DNA from: Cynocephalus volans
Taxonomy: Eukaryota; Chordata; Mammalia; Dermoptera; Cynocephalidae
Length of the DNA stretch: 64,000 bases
Assembly (NCBI RefSeq): GCF_027409185.1
Contig: NC_084462.1
Location: 157,963,490 to 158,027,489 of the forward strand
Direction of reading: 5' to 3'
Below, in pieces: positions 1 to 12,959 of the stretch; within the stretch, counting starts at the first letter, position 1, and every line of letters begins with the position of its first letter. Under the pieces are notes generated by a model. That model was not told where the DNA came from, did not search any database, and was given only the letters and a program-made list of their open reading frames with translations. A program made the position numbers and the translations under genes.

Positions 1-211
1 GCCATCCCAGTCATGAATTTAAATGCAGATAAAAGATCTATTATTAAACTTATTCTCAATTTTTTTCTTAATTTTTAATTTTTCTTAGTAGATTTTAAAG
101 TAGTTCATATGAATTTATAGAATACTTTTCCTTTTAAGATGAAGAGGAGATTCAAAAGATAATGAATTTAAAATGTAAATCAGATTCATTAAGATATAAC
201 TCAAATGCTTC
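1..211. other. Left-edge AT-rich sequence, no gene seen
   Basis: AT-rich sequence beyond the last TMED8 polyadenylation signal. In human, GSTZ1 lies on this side of TMED8, but no exon of it is visible here. Confidence 0.4.
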
Positions 212-229
212 AGGTGCATAGTGAAAAAG

Positions 230-235
230 TTTATT
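230..235 (-). terminator. TMED8: Candidate distal TMED8 polyadenylation signal
   Basis: AATAAA on the minus strand, followed by a CA dinucleotide about 15 nt downstream. It is the last such hexamer before the window edge, so a more distal site outside the window cannot be excluded. Confidence 0.5.
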
Positions 236-1264
236 TATGACAGATTTCAAAACTCAGAAAAGAAGATAGAATGCACAAAAGCATCACAGAACGGTTACAT
301 AATATAAAAACACAAGAACTGAGCTGTTTACAGAACCATAGCTCAGGATCATCAGTGTATCTCAGCAACACAGTCAGTGCCACAGGGTGATAAAATATGG
401 TATTTTTAAAGAATAACCACTCAGCAGGACATAAGAATTAACAATTTGGTACAAAGCTCTTAACTTAGAAATCATAGATGTTGACAGCATTTCTCATGTT
501 AGGGTACACGTAAAACAAGTTGACTACAATAAATGATTAGTTGGGATATTTTGCATTTTAAAGAAAAAAGACAAGACTGTGACAAAGTTTCCCTTCCAAA
601 CCCCTTCTGTAATGTCAGCATCAGTGCATGATACAAAACAGTAAGGAAAGAATGTCTTCGTGGTTGCCAATTGCTTAAATATTTACCAAGAGAACATGAT
701 TGCCGTTCAATCAACTGACAGACCTGAGTGCACAGCACCAAAGCTATATGGGGATAAAGCAGTTTAGAAAATCTTCAAATACCTCCCTCTATTCCAATTA
801 TCCTTGCCCAAAGGTTGGCTTTCTTATAATCCATCACTGTGATTACAAAGGAGCTTCCTTCTGGGAATTTCAGAACACTTCCCATTACTATTAAGGGAAA
901 ATGGGTACACCAGAGTCATGGGATACAGGATTGCTTTCTCCAGACTTTACTTGCTCTCTAACATGGCTAAATGGAAATAATTCAGCTTAACTAAAAGAAA
1001 ACTAATTCACTTATGAGACAATAATCTCAGAAAGAGAAGTGGACTTTTTAATATGGGATTTCTTAGTAAAACGTACTATTAGGACATGAGAGAAGGAATT
1101 AAGGTAATGTTTTTCAGATGATTCTTGGCCAGAACCTAGGAATCAATAACAATCAATAACAAGGAACACTATAGACTAGGCATTTCAACCCTAAGTGATA
1201 AAGAGCGTTCAGGACTAGAGCCCCTTAAACTGGCTGTGAATTATGGGCTCTGTGGTAATATGAG

Positions 1265-1332
1265 AGCACTTCAAAAAGTTTACAGATTTGTTACCTTAAT
1301 TTTATTTTTCCATGAACTTTTTAAGTACCCTT
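1265..1332. mobile_element. MITE-like DNA transposon remnant
   Basis: GCACTTCAAAAAGTT at the left and AACTTTTTAAGTACCC at the right are inverted copies of each other, about 65 bp apart. The same termini flank the element at 15184-15423, so this is an internally deleted copy of the same non-autonomous DNA transposon. Confidence 0.55.
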
Positions 1333-4300
1333 GTACTATATACTATAATATTTCAAACCAAAGCTTCAGAATTGTTTATGATCCTATATCAGAACTTTAG
1401 AAAATACTCTGTTACCTGGAAGTCATTTTACATATATTATTTTACCCCCCGATAAGCCAAAACTACCTGGTTAGAGTGATAGAAAACTGTGGAATTTAAC
1501 AAAGAAGACTGTATTTCTAGTTTTCTAGGGTATCTTTTCATCATGTCTTAGAACGAAGAAGAGCCATGATATTAACTCTGGTCCACATGCCTGGGGCCTA
1601 AAAGAAAAACATGAAATACAAGGAATACACATAATAGAAAAATACATATAACATAAGGTACATATGCTAGAAATCAGATTGTGATTCAAACCAGTGAAAA
1701 TAATTTCAAATAATTTCAAAGCCAGTGTCTTGCCTTTGGACTTAATTTTTGAGGGAATGACTATTTGTAAATAAGCCCCACTATCACAGGCTTTAGGCAG
1801 TTAACTGTGTTTTCTTAGCTTAGAGACATAGGACTCAAACAGGAGGGGCTTTGTGTGGCCTTCTTGGTTGAGGGAGAAACAAAGCAACATTTCAGAAGGA
1901 GCAATGATTTCTGAAATCTGGCCACATGATGCTTAGCAAAGTTTCTCTCACCCTTTGGGTCTCAAATCCTGCCCTAACCTCACTGCCTAAATAACTGGGA
2001 TGTTATTTAGGAATTCCCACTGGTGCTAGATGGGTTTTACAGAACAAAAGGTTGCTCTGACCATTAGCAGATACAAACAGAGCCAGACCAGTTCTTCCCT
2101 GAGTGCCTTGTCCCACTCCAAGAGGCCACAAGGAACAAAAGGTACTTGGGTCACTGGAAAGTAGATACCTGGCTTGTGATTGGTCTCAGACACATTCCCT
2201 ACTTACTTCCCAAAGAATCATGCATCATGGCTCCCTGAGCACCATCTAACACACAATGAATGCAATGACTTACTTCTATAAAGCACAGATCCCCTAACAC
2301 GTTACCCCCACATCAACAAAATGAAATTACCTTCCTTCACACAGAAACTTACTTTCCAACTCTTTTCAACCACTGAGATTCTGTAGAGATGTTACTCTTC
2401 CCCTTTCCAGCAGATACAGGTTTCCAAGAATTCTATACTTTTTTGGCCAGATGGAAGGAAACTAGTGGAAGAGGTTGATGTGGACCTCTTAGCCACAGGA
2501 AAAACTCAGAAAGTTCTATAAGGGAGAAAAAACTGTGTCTGTTTGGCTTGTTCCATTTACTGCTGTGTATATGACCATTCCACGCATTAAAGGAGACTCT
2601 GATTCCTATACCTCACAGGGAGGTCATCTACAGGGGGCCCATGTTCCGCAAACACACTCTTGTTTGAGGTTCTTTGTGATGTTGGTGAAAATGAATTTAT
2701 TTCATCCCCTTCTTGGTCATAATCAAAACCAACTGTGGCTACAGTATGTACCATAACTGGAACTAACTCCTCCCAGCCTCTTTCTAATCCCACTATATTT
2801 TTCATGGCACTAGACTCTTTAATCCCAAAGAACACAGAGATGAAATCAACCCTCAAGTCAGGATTACACTTAGCAGAGGAGACCTACTCAAAACTATTTC
2901 TAAATTTGATCCTGTTGGAAAAGACAGCAAAGTGGGTCTGGGATTTCTCCAGCAAGCACAGTGAGAATCAGTAAGGCTTCCGGCTTAAAGGACAATTCCA
3001 AGTAATAAAATGCAAACTAAAGCATTAAATGAAATTGGAATATGAGCAAAATTCCAGGATATACAGTATTTGATAGCTTTGCTATCCCCCCACCCCATTT
3101 TATTCTGTTTTCACTCCTTGCTATCAATTTTAAAAGGCAGTTCTCATGCAGTACAAAACTGTTTAACTCACACCCCTCCCTCATCCTCTACTAAAACAAT
3201 AGTCTTTTATATAAATATTAGGGTGGTTCAACTCCATACCTTAGAACCACAGACTTTGGGGTTAAAGGCAACCTTTTGCAGAGAAAAAGTCTTAAAAAAT
3301 AAATATAAAAACACAGACTTTAGGATATAAGTTTCACCTAATTCCCTCAAAGAAGGACTGTGTAGGGCTTATCAAAAACAAACTCAGATATTTTCTATAG
3401 ATCATAAGTTTTACAATAATATCTAATTCCACTGATTAATATAAGACAATGAGCTTTCAGACTTAACTCTATCATACACATATTATGATGGGATAAGATA
3501 CACATTTTTAGAAGTCTGAGTTTTCTTTCCTAAATAACAGATTAAAATATTTTTTAAAGTGCATGAATCAATTCATTAAGGAAAAAATAACTAAGAATGA
3601 TCTAATTTCAAGTTGCTACCTAGTTCCATTATAAAGCTACATGTTATCTGAGGATTGAGTTTTAATTTCAGAGTCCTGAGGATGTGTCATAATGAAACAG
3701 AGATAGAAGACAGTCGTTCCAGAGCAGCTTCACAATTGCTCTCACACTGACATGCCAGTTAGAGAGGAAATAGCAGCGATCGCAGCCTGAGGGAGAGGGG
3801 AAATACAGCATGAGTTTTGAAAGATGAAGACCAAGAGACATTTTTATGAAGACTACCTCCTGGGGATCCCATGTTGAATGAAACAGGTCTGCTAAAAATC
3901 AGGGGCTCTCTGATACAGGAGAGCTGATGTTGTCTGTGCAGGGAGCATTCTCTAACTGGATAGTTGTCAAAAGGAAGAGAATGATAGAATCATCTTTGTT
4001 TAAAAATGAGCAGTTTATAATTTTAAAATCTATGTGGGGTGTGTGTGTATGAGTGTTTATACTTCTTTGAAATTTTCTGTTTGCTGAAAATTTTTCATAA
4101 TAAAATGTTCGGAAAAATTAACACTTTAAACATGTCTTCCTTTCCAAAAGCCCCATCTCTTAACAAAGCAAAACTAAACAAACTGAAGAAATTTAAGAAT
4201 TCAGCCCCTCTGTAGAGAATTCCAATCTCTCCCCTACTCTGAAGCACTTTCAGTTGTCTGTTAGTATTTACCTGTGCTCTAGAGAACAGGGTGAGAGTGA

Positions 4301-7004
4301 CACCAAATGATTTTCATTTTGTTGTTTAATTCTATAAAGGGACAGGGAGAGATTGAGGAATTAACCATCTCTTAGAATTTGCTGGGTTCTCAGTAATTAC
4401 CTGTGCCTCAGTACATAATATTTTGTCCCTAAAGTTTAATTATTTCAGAAATTTAATATGAGAATAGTGAATGAATCAGACAGTGAAAATACCTTCTTTT
4501 AGCTATTTTGTGTTAATGGAACAAAGAAACCCTGACTGTTAGTGAAAAACCAGTGTGGAATGAAATGTGACAATGCCTGGGACTTCAAAAGTGACCAGAC
4601 AGTAACAGGCACAGAGAGGCGATGGGAACAAGTCCCTCTGGCTTCTGATGCAACAGAACTAGGATTCCAAAGAAAATAAGCAGAGAGAATCTCACGGCAA
4701 AAATAAAAAATAAATAATAAGTGTAATCCCTGGGAACTTACTATGTATGGCCTGACAGCTCCATTTTGAAAGTCAGAAGTTAATAATAAACAGGAAAAAT
4801 AAGCAAGGCTTTAGCTGGCTGGACAACAGCTCAGTAGAAAAGGATTTTACAAAGATTATATTCAATTAGCTAAGGCATGATTCAACTTCAAAAATGAAAG
4901 AGTGGTCACTCAGCTATCTGATGGGGTGACGCACAGCAGGTTTGCTTTTCATTGCCCAAATAGACAGTTACTAAAAAATTTCTTACAAGGTATATAAATT
5001 TTGGTCAGTGTAATCCTCTACAAAATGCACTCACAAATATAAAATAATGGAGGTATGATACTGCTCAGCGAACGGGAATGCTATGGCAACCCATGACGTC
5101 CTATCCTAGGGCTCTAATCCCAGGGGAACAGAAGGTGCAGGACGTGCTGCCCTTTGTTCCTGACCACGGTGCTAGCGGGGAGTCCTGTCCTTTGAGTTAC
5201 TGCTCCTGCAGGAAAGAGAGGCTTGGTGTGAGGCATCCACACAACAAGGAATGAGCCAAAGGCACCATTGCGAAGAAGGTGACTCTTCAGAGGAGGTGAA
5301 GGACTCTGAAATCCTGGAAGCACAGGATCTCTCTGGTCGCCAGTCAACTCCTCCACACACACTCCCTAGTGAATGGGCAGATTGCCTCACAACCTAGAAT
5401 TCCTGGTAGGGAGTGCCGGGTGCGCCCTCGACACAGGGGAGGTTGGCATCACGCATCTCTAAGAGGCAAACTCCTCCCAAAGCATCACAGGACAGGCCTA
5501 CAGGAATGGAGCATTATCACTTCCCAAATTCTCCTAAAATCGTCATCTTTAACTTCACAGAAGAGGTGGCCTCAGTGGCACAGAACAGATGGGAAGCCTT
5601 CTGAGAAACAGACGGAAACTGTTTCAAAGGCAATGAAATGTGCTTAAAAAAATAAAGCAATAAATAAATCTAATTATGCCTCAAAATTCAAAGGCAGTAA
5701 CAGACTTAACACAAGGGATAAGAAACAAGCAGGTACCGACAACTGCTGAGGTCTCATCTCATCTGCTGCTCTTCCTGAGGCCCTGCCACCTGGGTCTCTG
5801 GTGACCACTGGCTTCAGCACCACCTGCACTCTGGCACTCCTGGGCCTCAGGGCTGAGCGAGTGGGAAAGGCTGTCACCAGGGAAATGCAAGCTTTGGCCA
5901 GGTAAAGAACGAGTACAATCAGCAGCAACAGCGAAGCTTCATTATCACCTTTCCTAAGGGACTTTGAACACCAAACACTTTAAACCCTAAATGCAAGGAA
6001 CCTAAATCCAGAAACTTTGGAAACCTGACTGGATTTCACTGCATTTGGTTCAAAAGCAAAACTTCTAAATAATACCCCTACTCTAAAAGACACACACAAA
6101 AAAGTGGTGGGAAATCTAGGGTGTTTTTTCTTAACCTTCTCTCTCAGATGATACCCTTCGTTCTTTGATTATACAAAAAAAATTTTAATAACACTTGACT
6201 TTCAACGATGTGGATTCTGAGATCAATTCAGTACCTATTTTCTACCCTTTCTGTTTCAACCGCCAATGTCCTTAGTAAGGAAAACTAACTCTTGGAACAG
6301 GAAGTGATGGAGGCAGTTTTTCTTCCCAGAAGATCTTAGGTTACATTGATTATCACTTTAGATTGCATGAAGGTTCTTGCTGTAATGGCAAAAACACAGA
6401 CTTAGGAAAGGGAAAACAGGGGAAATCTAACCATTAGGAATAATAATATCCCTCCAAAGGCAGTGAGGTCTCTAGAGACCGAGAATAATTAGCAGGCAGG
6501 AACATGGCAGTGGTGAGAAGCTGGACAGAGCTATCTCCATCCAAGAGCCTGGGCTCCTACGTGGACAATGTGCTTTTCCCTCTTCTGGCACCTCAAAAGG
6601 TAAAGAGGGGGTACCACTAAATGCATTGGCAATAAAGGCTCTGGGAGAGGAGAGAGCAGCAACCTGAATGATAAACCTAGTACCAAAACAGATCTATTTT
6701 TAAAAGACAACACCCTACCTCCTTTTAGGCTTTTGCCTGATAGGTGCCTTCACAGAGGGATTTTGCTGGAGTCTGAAGCAAGAACAGCATGAGCCAGAGA
6801 CCACAGAACAGGGGCACTACACCACCACCTGCAGAAGCCAAGAAAGGGAAAAAGCTACGGGGGTCACCAGTCAGGCATGCCAGGCAGGGCGAGAGCCTCA
6901 GGAGCCTCGCACTGAACTTTTAGCTCTTGCCAATCCAAACAAGAGGCACCAGCTGGCAGCCCAGGTCAGCCAGCAAATACAGCCTGCCCCATCCCAGCAG
7001 TCCT

Positions 7005-7222
7005 TCAGCTAGTGTAGTAGATGTGGAAGTAGAGGGTCTTGTTGCGTAGCAGGGAATAGGAGTTGTCGAACTTGAGCAAGTAGATGCCCTCACCAGGGTA
7101 GTCATGGCTGCCAGCCTGCACATCTCGGTGGCTGTCCCGCCGGTACACAGGCATGACCTCCCCATAGCGACCCCGCAGGGAGCTCCTGGAGCCTCTCTCC
7201 ACATCTCCAACTGGGACAGGTT
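7005..7222 (-). CDS. TMED8: TMED8 coding exon 6 with stop
   Basis: The acceptor is TTGCTTATGCAG; the first two bases complete a Glu codon. The exon encodes the GOLD-domain end, from [14 protein letters not shown] to [15 protein letters not shown], then TGA at 7007-7005. The closing aromatic-rich strand is typical of the last beta strand of GOLD domains. Confidence 0.97.
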
Positions 7223-7329
7223 CTGCATAAGCAAAATAGCAGAGTGTTTGGATATGAAATCAGACGCTGAATAAATCCTGCATGAAGTTGACAAGATGGG
7301 CCAGGTAACCCCAGTGGCTTTCACTCAGG

Positions 7330-7442
7330 AGGGAAGCTATTACCCTCCTATGGGCATTTGGAAATGTCTGGTGATCTTTTTGGTCATCACAGTGACTACT
7401 GGGTGATACTGGCATTTAGTATCTAAGGGTCCAGGGTGTTAA
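7330..7442. repeat. MER20 fragment (hAT-Charlie)
   Basis: Contains the GGCATTTGGAAATGTCTGG and ACTGGCATTTAGT blocks that I recognise from the MER20 consensus. It lies in TMED8 intron 5. A second copy is at 37085-37275. Confidence 0.6.
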
Positions 7443-7750
7443 AATCAGAACAGTACCTATGAAACAAAGAAGTGTCCTATCCCAAATGCCAATAACATCT
7501 CCACTGAGAAAAAATGATTAAGCCTTAAAGGAGCCTTCCTAGCTCCAGAAGTGTCTGGACATTTCCAAGGGAGAGAAAGAGATAATTTTAGGGAATGTCC
7601 TAACATCCCTTCCTTCAACAGGTGAAAGGACTGGCTAACAGAGGTAGGAAATGCAGATAAACACACTGTACACAGGGACCCTAAAACTTCCACTTGGCTT
7701 CCTGAAAAGCAGCAAATAAGATATGAAGTTCTCCTCTTCCCTAAATATCT

Positions 7751-7852
7751 TTTTTTTTTTTTTTTTTTTAAAGATGACCGGTAAGGGGATCTTAACCCTT
7801 GACTTGGTGTTGTCAGCACCACGCTCTCCCAAGTGAGCCATGGGCCGGCCCT
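7751..7852 (-). mobile_element. CYN-type SINE monomer
   Basis: Minus strand: starts GGGCCGGCCCATGGCTCAC, ends in CCGGTCATCTTTAAA, then a long poly-A (poly-T on plus). It is flanked by the 9-bp duplication TAAATATCT (7742-7750, 7853-7861). It lies in TMED8 intron 5. Confidence 0.85.
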
Positions 7853-8543
7853 TAAATATCTATAGATTTCTATGCAGACTTGCTTTTCTATAACAAGTTA
7901 AGAGATTGATTCAAGGATTATATAAGAAAATCAAGGAATAAGGCTAATGCTTCAAACCTATTCTTACATTACCTGAAAAAAATACGTCAGGGCCATCCTG
8001 AGCAGTAGCTACAAATAACAACTGGAATGGAGCACAGAGGCCACTTTCAAAACTGCTTGGGCATGAGGTAAAGAAGTAACCAGCAGGCAGCCAGCTTTGA
8101 CAGTTTGGAGTGGGGAGAGATGGAACATTTAGCAAATCGTAATCTCTCAGTTTGATCCCAGGACAGGAATAAATATCCAAACTAACAGAGAAATGTAAAA
8201 TAATCTCGGGTTTACATGGGATCAGAAAAACCCGGTCTCTGTATACAGCAGCACAGACCTACCCTTCTTCCCTGCCCCCCTGTCCATTCCTACCCCAAGG
8301 AAATGTTGGGAAATAACTAGGCACTGACTAAAAGGAAAAAAAGCTTTCAACCAAGGCATCAACACCAACCCCACCAGAATGCTCTCTGAGGCTCTGACTT
8401 TGGCCTCTACGACTCAGCTTTCAATGCTGGATTCCTCACCTGCATTCTAAGGAAGAGGAGGCTGGTACAATCCAGGGAGGGGTCACTAGAAATTAGGCTG
8501 GGCCAGAAAAGAAAGCTGCAAATTATGTTAAAGTTAAACCTAC

Positions 8544-8849
8544 CTTCAATCTCCTCTTCCTCTTCCTCTTCTTCATCCTCGTCCTCACTGGAATCGCTGA
8601 CTTGCACAGTTATGTCAGTGCTGGTTACAGGGGTCCAGTCAAAATAAACTCCAAAGCCAATGTCATAGTCATCTGTTGCAAACTCCCAGCAGACACGCTT
8701 CCCCTCTGGATGGGTAGGGACCCGGATGGTCACCACCTCTCCCCGCTTCACCACCAGACGGCTGTTCTTCTCTTTGCCCAGCTTGCTTTTGAATTCCTTC
8801 ACCTTGGCAAAGGTCCAGATGCATGGAGGAGCCATCAGAGGTGGGGAGA
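8544..8849 (-). CDS. TMED8: TMED8 coding exon 5, first half of the GOLD domain
   Basis: This 306-nt exon follows a CCTGTCCTTTCAG acceptor and ends at a GTAGGT donor. It encodes residues 153-254, including SPPLMAPPCIWTFAKVKEF, the conserved KRVCWEFATDDYDIGFGV strand region, and an almost pure Glu/Asp run at its end. This is the most conserved part of the protein. The Glu run is written in GAG/GAA repeats and could vary in length between individuals. Confidence 0.97.
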
Positions 8850-9065
8850 CTGAAAGGACAGGCAGCTTACTACTGAGAAGCCATGAGGACATGCTACCAC
8901 ACCTGGCATTTTGCTTGGCGGGGAGTAACACAAAGACATTCTTTCTACTGACTTCTTTGACTTCCTTTCACAAGTCATTTTCTTTCCTTCCATCTGTGTG
9001 CCTGCCTTTCTTTAAGTATCTAATGGAAACAAAAAACCCACCTTCTATACTCCCAAAGGTCTCAC

Positions 9066-9192
9066 CTTTCCTTTGGTCCCCCAGGAGATCTGCAGATTCC
9101 AAATCAGCTGAAAGAACATCTATAGCTCCTGTGTGCTCAGACTGGATCATGACCATGTCCCCCGACCTTTGTGGAACTTGGTACTTGGCCAT
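9066..9192 (-). CDS. TMED8: TMED8 coding exon 4
   Basis: This 127-nt exon begins in phase 0 with MAKYQVPQRSGD after a CTGTTTGCAG acceptor. It ends with one base of a Val codon at a GTGAG donor. It encodes the well-conserved lead-in to the GOLD domain, including a run ending in SADLESADLLGD. Confidence 0.96.
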
Positions 9193-9199
9193 CTGCAAA

Positions 9200-10290
9200 C
9201 AGAACTCTGGTTAAAGGACCTGCTAGAGTGCAAGATGCCAATTAACCTCTTTCCAAATGAAGGCTGCCCCACCCCGGCCCTACTACCTCCACTACCGCAA
9301 CACAAAGCTTCATGTGCTAGTCGACATTTCTTCTCTTCCTTCCAAGTTGCTCATCAATTCCACTCATTTTTCATGCCACCAAAATGCTCCCTAGTTTAGA
9401 GATTCTTTCTTGTTCTTTCCTACCTTTTGCAACATTCCTGCTCTAGACCCTTTATAAAATCCTTGCCCACAAACATGCTCATGGCTTTCTACACACTTCT
9501 GCAAAAATGGTGTTTCTGGGCCATGCCTTCTGGGCCTTGCCTCAGCCTGCACGGTCCCTCCCTGTGGCTCCTGTCATGACAGCTCCTGCACCTGGGTTTA
9601 GCTTGACTCCCACTCTGCCACACATGCTCCTGCTACAATTCCCACTCAAGGGTCCCTTCTGCATCACTGTCAGTCAGTTCATCAAAGCACTGCAGAGACA
9701 GAATCTGGTTTCTAGTCTCTCTCTGTGTCTCCACCATGGCACACTGCAGGCTACAGGCTCTCCCACCCTCTATGTCACTAACAGTACTCTATAAATAATT
9801 ACAATTTCCCCTTAGACCAGCCCCAGGATTTGCATTTGAATGTGTATTTGCTGCCAGCTATCTGATCTGCACAGAAGAGCACAAATGGCATTTGATACTT
9901 CAAGCCTTCACTAACCCCCACAGGAGCCTGCAATCTCTCCCTGGTAGGTTTCCCTTTAAGTCACTCAGATCAGTGTTCCCTGTTTCATGCTATTATGCCT
10001 TAATTTCCTGCCCCTTCTCCAAACAGTTGGCAGGCAACTTAATAGGAAATCTATATGTACTGCCCACAGGGGAGAGCACACCAGTGAGTCAGTAACCCAG
10101 TTAAGAGGATGGAACTGAACTTGCAATAAATAAATAAATCTTAAATTTGTAATCCTCCCATGCTGTATTCTCACAGTATCTGTTTCTGGAAAGCAAACCC
10201 TCCAGTTCTTCTCATCTCCATTGCTAAATGAAGTGAATCAGATTTTGTCTAGTGTGCTGAAACGAATCCTTTCTTTTCCAAAAGGCTAGA
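9200..10290. other. TMED8: TMED8 intron 3, left part; no gene
   Basis: Intron sequence with short accidental frames. The section 9490-9780 has a C/T-rich texture like an old L2 or MIR fragment, but I cannot place it. Confidence 0.35.
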
Positions 10291-10294
10291 CAGA

Positions 10295-10485
10295 AGATTT
10301 AGCTGTCAACTTATCAGCTGCATAGCCTTAGTAAAGTCACTGACAGCTCTTTGCCTCTGTTTCCTCATTTGTTAAATGGGGACACCATGGTACCTATCTC
10401 ACAAAGTCATTCTCAGAAGTAATGAAGAGTTGTGGATAAAAATGCTTGTAAATCATAAAGCATTATACAAATGTGATTATAAGGT
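10295..10485 (+). repeat. MIR SINE
   Basis: Shows the MIR core and tail order: CTTAGTAAAGTCACT, then TTTCCTCATTTGTTAAATGG, then AAATGCTTGTAAATCATAAA. It is ancient and diverged, in TMED8 intron 3. Confidence 0.75.
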
Positions 10486-10943
10486 TTGGTGTTGTCTTTA
10501 TTGACACAAATGCCAATAGTTATTATAATACATATGCTAATAAGGATACAAACAACCCCTACCTCCCATACTTCATGGCAGGGAGACCACTACTATTAAC
10601 ACCACTTCTATAGAATCTTTACCATAAACAGTAAGTAGATCTACCACATGAAAAAGTGAGACTAAGATGCAGTGCAACGACATAAGACTCCTTAGAGAAC
10701 ACATAAACATTCATTCTAATACTTTATTTTTTGGACAGGTGCTAGTACAACAATGGGCCCTTGGGAGATACAAATACTATTCTCCAAATAATCAAAAAAT
10801 GAGATGCCCTAAGTGGGGTAAAGATAGAATTCTGGGAGACACTTTCACAGTCGTTTCTAATTCCAATCCATCCATCACATATTTAAATTCTGGTGCCACA
10901 AACACCTCCTTTTAGTCAGAGACAGCCAGAATACACTCCCTAC

Positions 10944-11073
10944 CTCGTTGAGGACCTGGGCCTGGTCTGCAGGCAGCAAATCCTGTTCTGCCAAGTCCTG
11001 AGCCTCCAAGGCAGTGGCTGCTGCCCGCCGATCTTCTGCAGCATCCTCCCTCACTGTGGGTACCATCTGTGGC
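10944..11073 (-). CDS. TMED8: TMED8 coding exon 3
   Basis: This 130-nt exon encodes the stretch from RPQMVPTVRED to ADQAQVLNE. The acceptor AG is at 11075-11074. A second AG seven bases inside the exon (before the ATG at 11066) looks attractive, but it breaks the frame with exon 2. The donor is GTAGGG at 10943, in phase 0. Confidence 0.94.
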
Positions 11074-11364
11074 CTCCCAGAGGAAGAGAGCATGTCAATT
11101 CAAGGGTTCTTTGAAAAGGCGCAATTGTCCTGGAGAAATTCTGAAATAAAACAACATGCAAAGGACACCCCCACCCCCACCCCTACCTTCCCCTGGCATT
11201 TAGGTCTACTGTCACTTTAGCCAACATTGGCCCATAGTAAAGTAGTAACAGCGTGTAAAGGCAACTGACTGACAAAGCCAGGTCCCAGGCTCCGAGGACC
11301 ATGGTAAACACACAGCTCAGTCGTCTGAGATGGCCTGCATGCAGGTGGTCAGCTTTTCCTTGTT

Positions 11365-11760
11365 GTTATTGTTGTTGTTTCTTTTATTTATTCATTTCAA
11401 TTGAAAAATAAAAATTGTATACATTTATAGTGCGCAATGTGATATTTTGATATATGCATACATTGTGAAATGATTAAATCAAGCTAATTAACATATCCAT
11501 CACCTCACGTACTTATTTTTTTGTGGAAAGAATGTTTAAAATCTACTCTCTGAGCCATTTTCCAGTATACAATACATTGCTATTAGCTACCATCACCATG
11601 CTGTACGAAGATCTCCAGAACTTATTACTCCTTCCTTAACTGAAACCTTGTCCCCTTTGACCGACGTCTCCCTCTTCCACCCCCCAAGCCCAGCCCCTAG
11701 TAACCACCATTCTACTCTCTGCTTCTATGAATTCAACTTTATTCCTCACTCTGGGACCCA
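11365..11760 (-). mobile_element. L1 3' end (L1MA-like), antisense
   Basis: The plus strand reads as the complement of an L1MA-type 3' end: ACATATCCATCACCTCA, then CATTGCTATTAGCTACCATC, then TAGTAACCACCATTCTACTC. 5'-truncated, in TMED8 intron 2. Confidence 0.75.
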
Positions 11761-12204
11761 GGCCACTTGCTCCACACAGAATTTCAACAGAAGAAGAGTT
11801 AGAATCCCAATACAGCTCTACACACAAAGCCACTGGACAGGAGCAAAGGGTGGAGGTCTGCCTCAGCCAGAGACTGGTCGCCACAACAAAGGAAGTGCAA
11901 ACTGAACAGCAAGGCCATCCCCCCACAGTGATCCCAGCGGCTTTCAATACTTCCATTTTATGCCCCGTCCCAGATCACTGAAAGAGGTGATGACTTTCTT
12001 TCCTTCTTTAAGCACATTAATCAACTATCTCAATGACTTAAAACACAACTATGTGAATAGTTTATTTTAAAGAAGCAAGAGAATGATTTATGCTCTCTCC
12101 CATTTCCCCTGGCTTCAGAGAGACTAGAAAATGAGTTAAGTGCCAGGGTTGGCACATACCCCAGACCTTTAGAAATCTGTTGTGAATAAAAGGCAACATG
12201 GATT

Positions 12205-12715
12205 TTTTTAGAGCGGCAGCTATCGAAGTATGGTCTGGGGACCCCTGGGGTCTTTAGGACCCTTTAGGGAAGTCTGTGAAGTTAAAACTTTTTCCTAATA
12301 ATACTAAAATATTATTTCCCTTCTTCATTCTCATTTTCTCAAGAATATGCAGTGGAATTTTGCAGAGACTATATGACGTGATATCACAACAAGAATGAAT
12401 CCAGAAGCAGAGATGAAAGTCCAACTGTCTTTTATTAAGCCACACATTAAAGAGATTTATATTGTCTGCTCACTACAATATCTTTGTCTTGGAAATTAGC
12501 TTTTTTTCAATTAAAATGTTATTTTTACTAACATGTTATGAGTTCATTATTGTTTTTAAACTCAACTATATTCTAATTGTTTAGTTTTAATTTCTAACAT
12601 AGCAAATATGAGTATTGATAGATATAACCTACATAAACAAAAATTCTTTGGGGTCCTTAATAATTTTTTAAGAGTGTAAAGGTATAAAGGTTTGAGAATC
12701 CCTGCTTTAAGGCAT
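12205..12715 (+). mobile_element. hAT DNA transposon remnant with transposase C-terminal trace
   Basis: The ends are inverted relatives (CGAAGTATGGTCTGGGGACC at the left, GGTTTGAGAATCCC at the right). Between them a degraded frame near 12395-12450 resembles the C-terminal end of hAT transposases (NPEAEMKVQLSFIKPHIKEI in part). The middle of the gene is missing, so it is dead. Confidence 0.6.
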
Positions 12716-12959
12716 CCTTTCCTCAAAGAAACTGAGTAAATGATTGGGAAATGATACTACAAACCACATGGGGAAAACAGAAGAGGGTTTTACTTTAGCG
12801 TTTATTAGTTTTCTTTTTCTTTCTTCCCTTTTTAAACATAAACAAGAAAAACCACTCCTGATTGATAAATTACCTCTTTTTCAGATAAAACAGCCATCTT
12901 TTGGAATATCCAAGTCACTTCAATCTACCTCAGAATAAACAAGAGGTGGTGTCCAAGTG

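Larger units (their letters stand above)
212..7004 (-). other. TMED8: Probable long TMED8 3'UTR
   Basis: After the TGA the minus strand continues for about 6.8 kb. It has only short open frames and no CYN SINE, although these occur every few kilobases elsewhere. The last good polyadenylation signal (AATAAA, minus, 235-230) is near the left edge, and a cleavage point near 215 is reasonable. A MITE-like remnant (1265-1332) and an L1-end-like AT-rich piece (about 4030-4115) lie inside. The extent is inferred from repeat depletion and the signal; earlier signals could give shorter forms. Confidence 0.55.

Noticed and set aside
7457-7822. 121-codon minus-strand frame beside TMED8 exon 6
   Set aside because: It includes CYN SINE and poly-A (Lys run) and belongs to intron 5.
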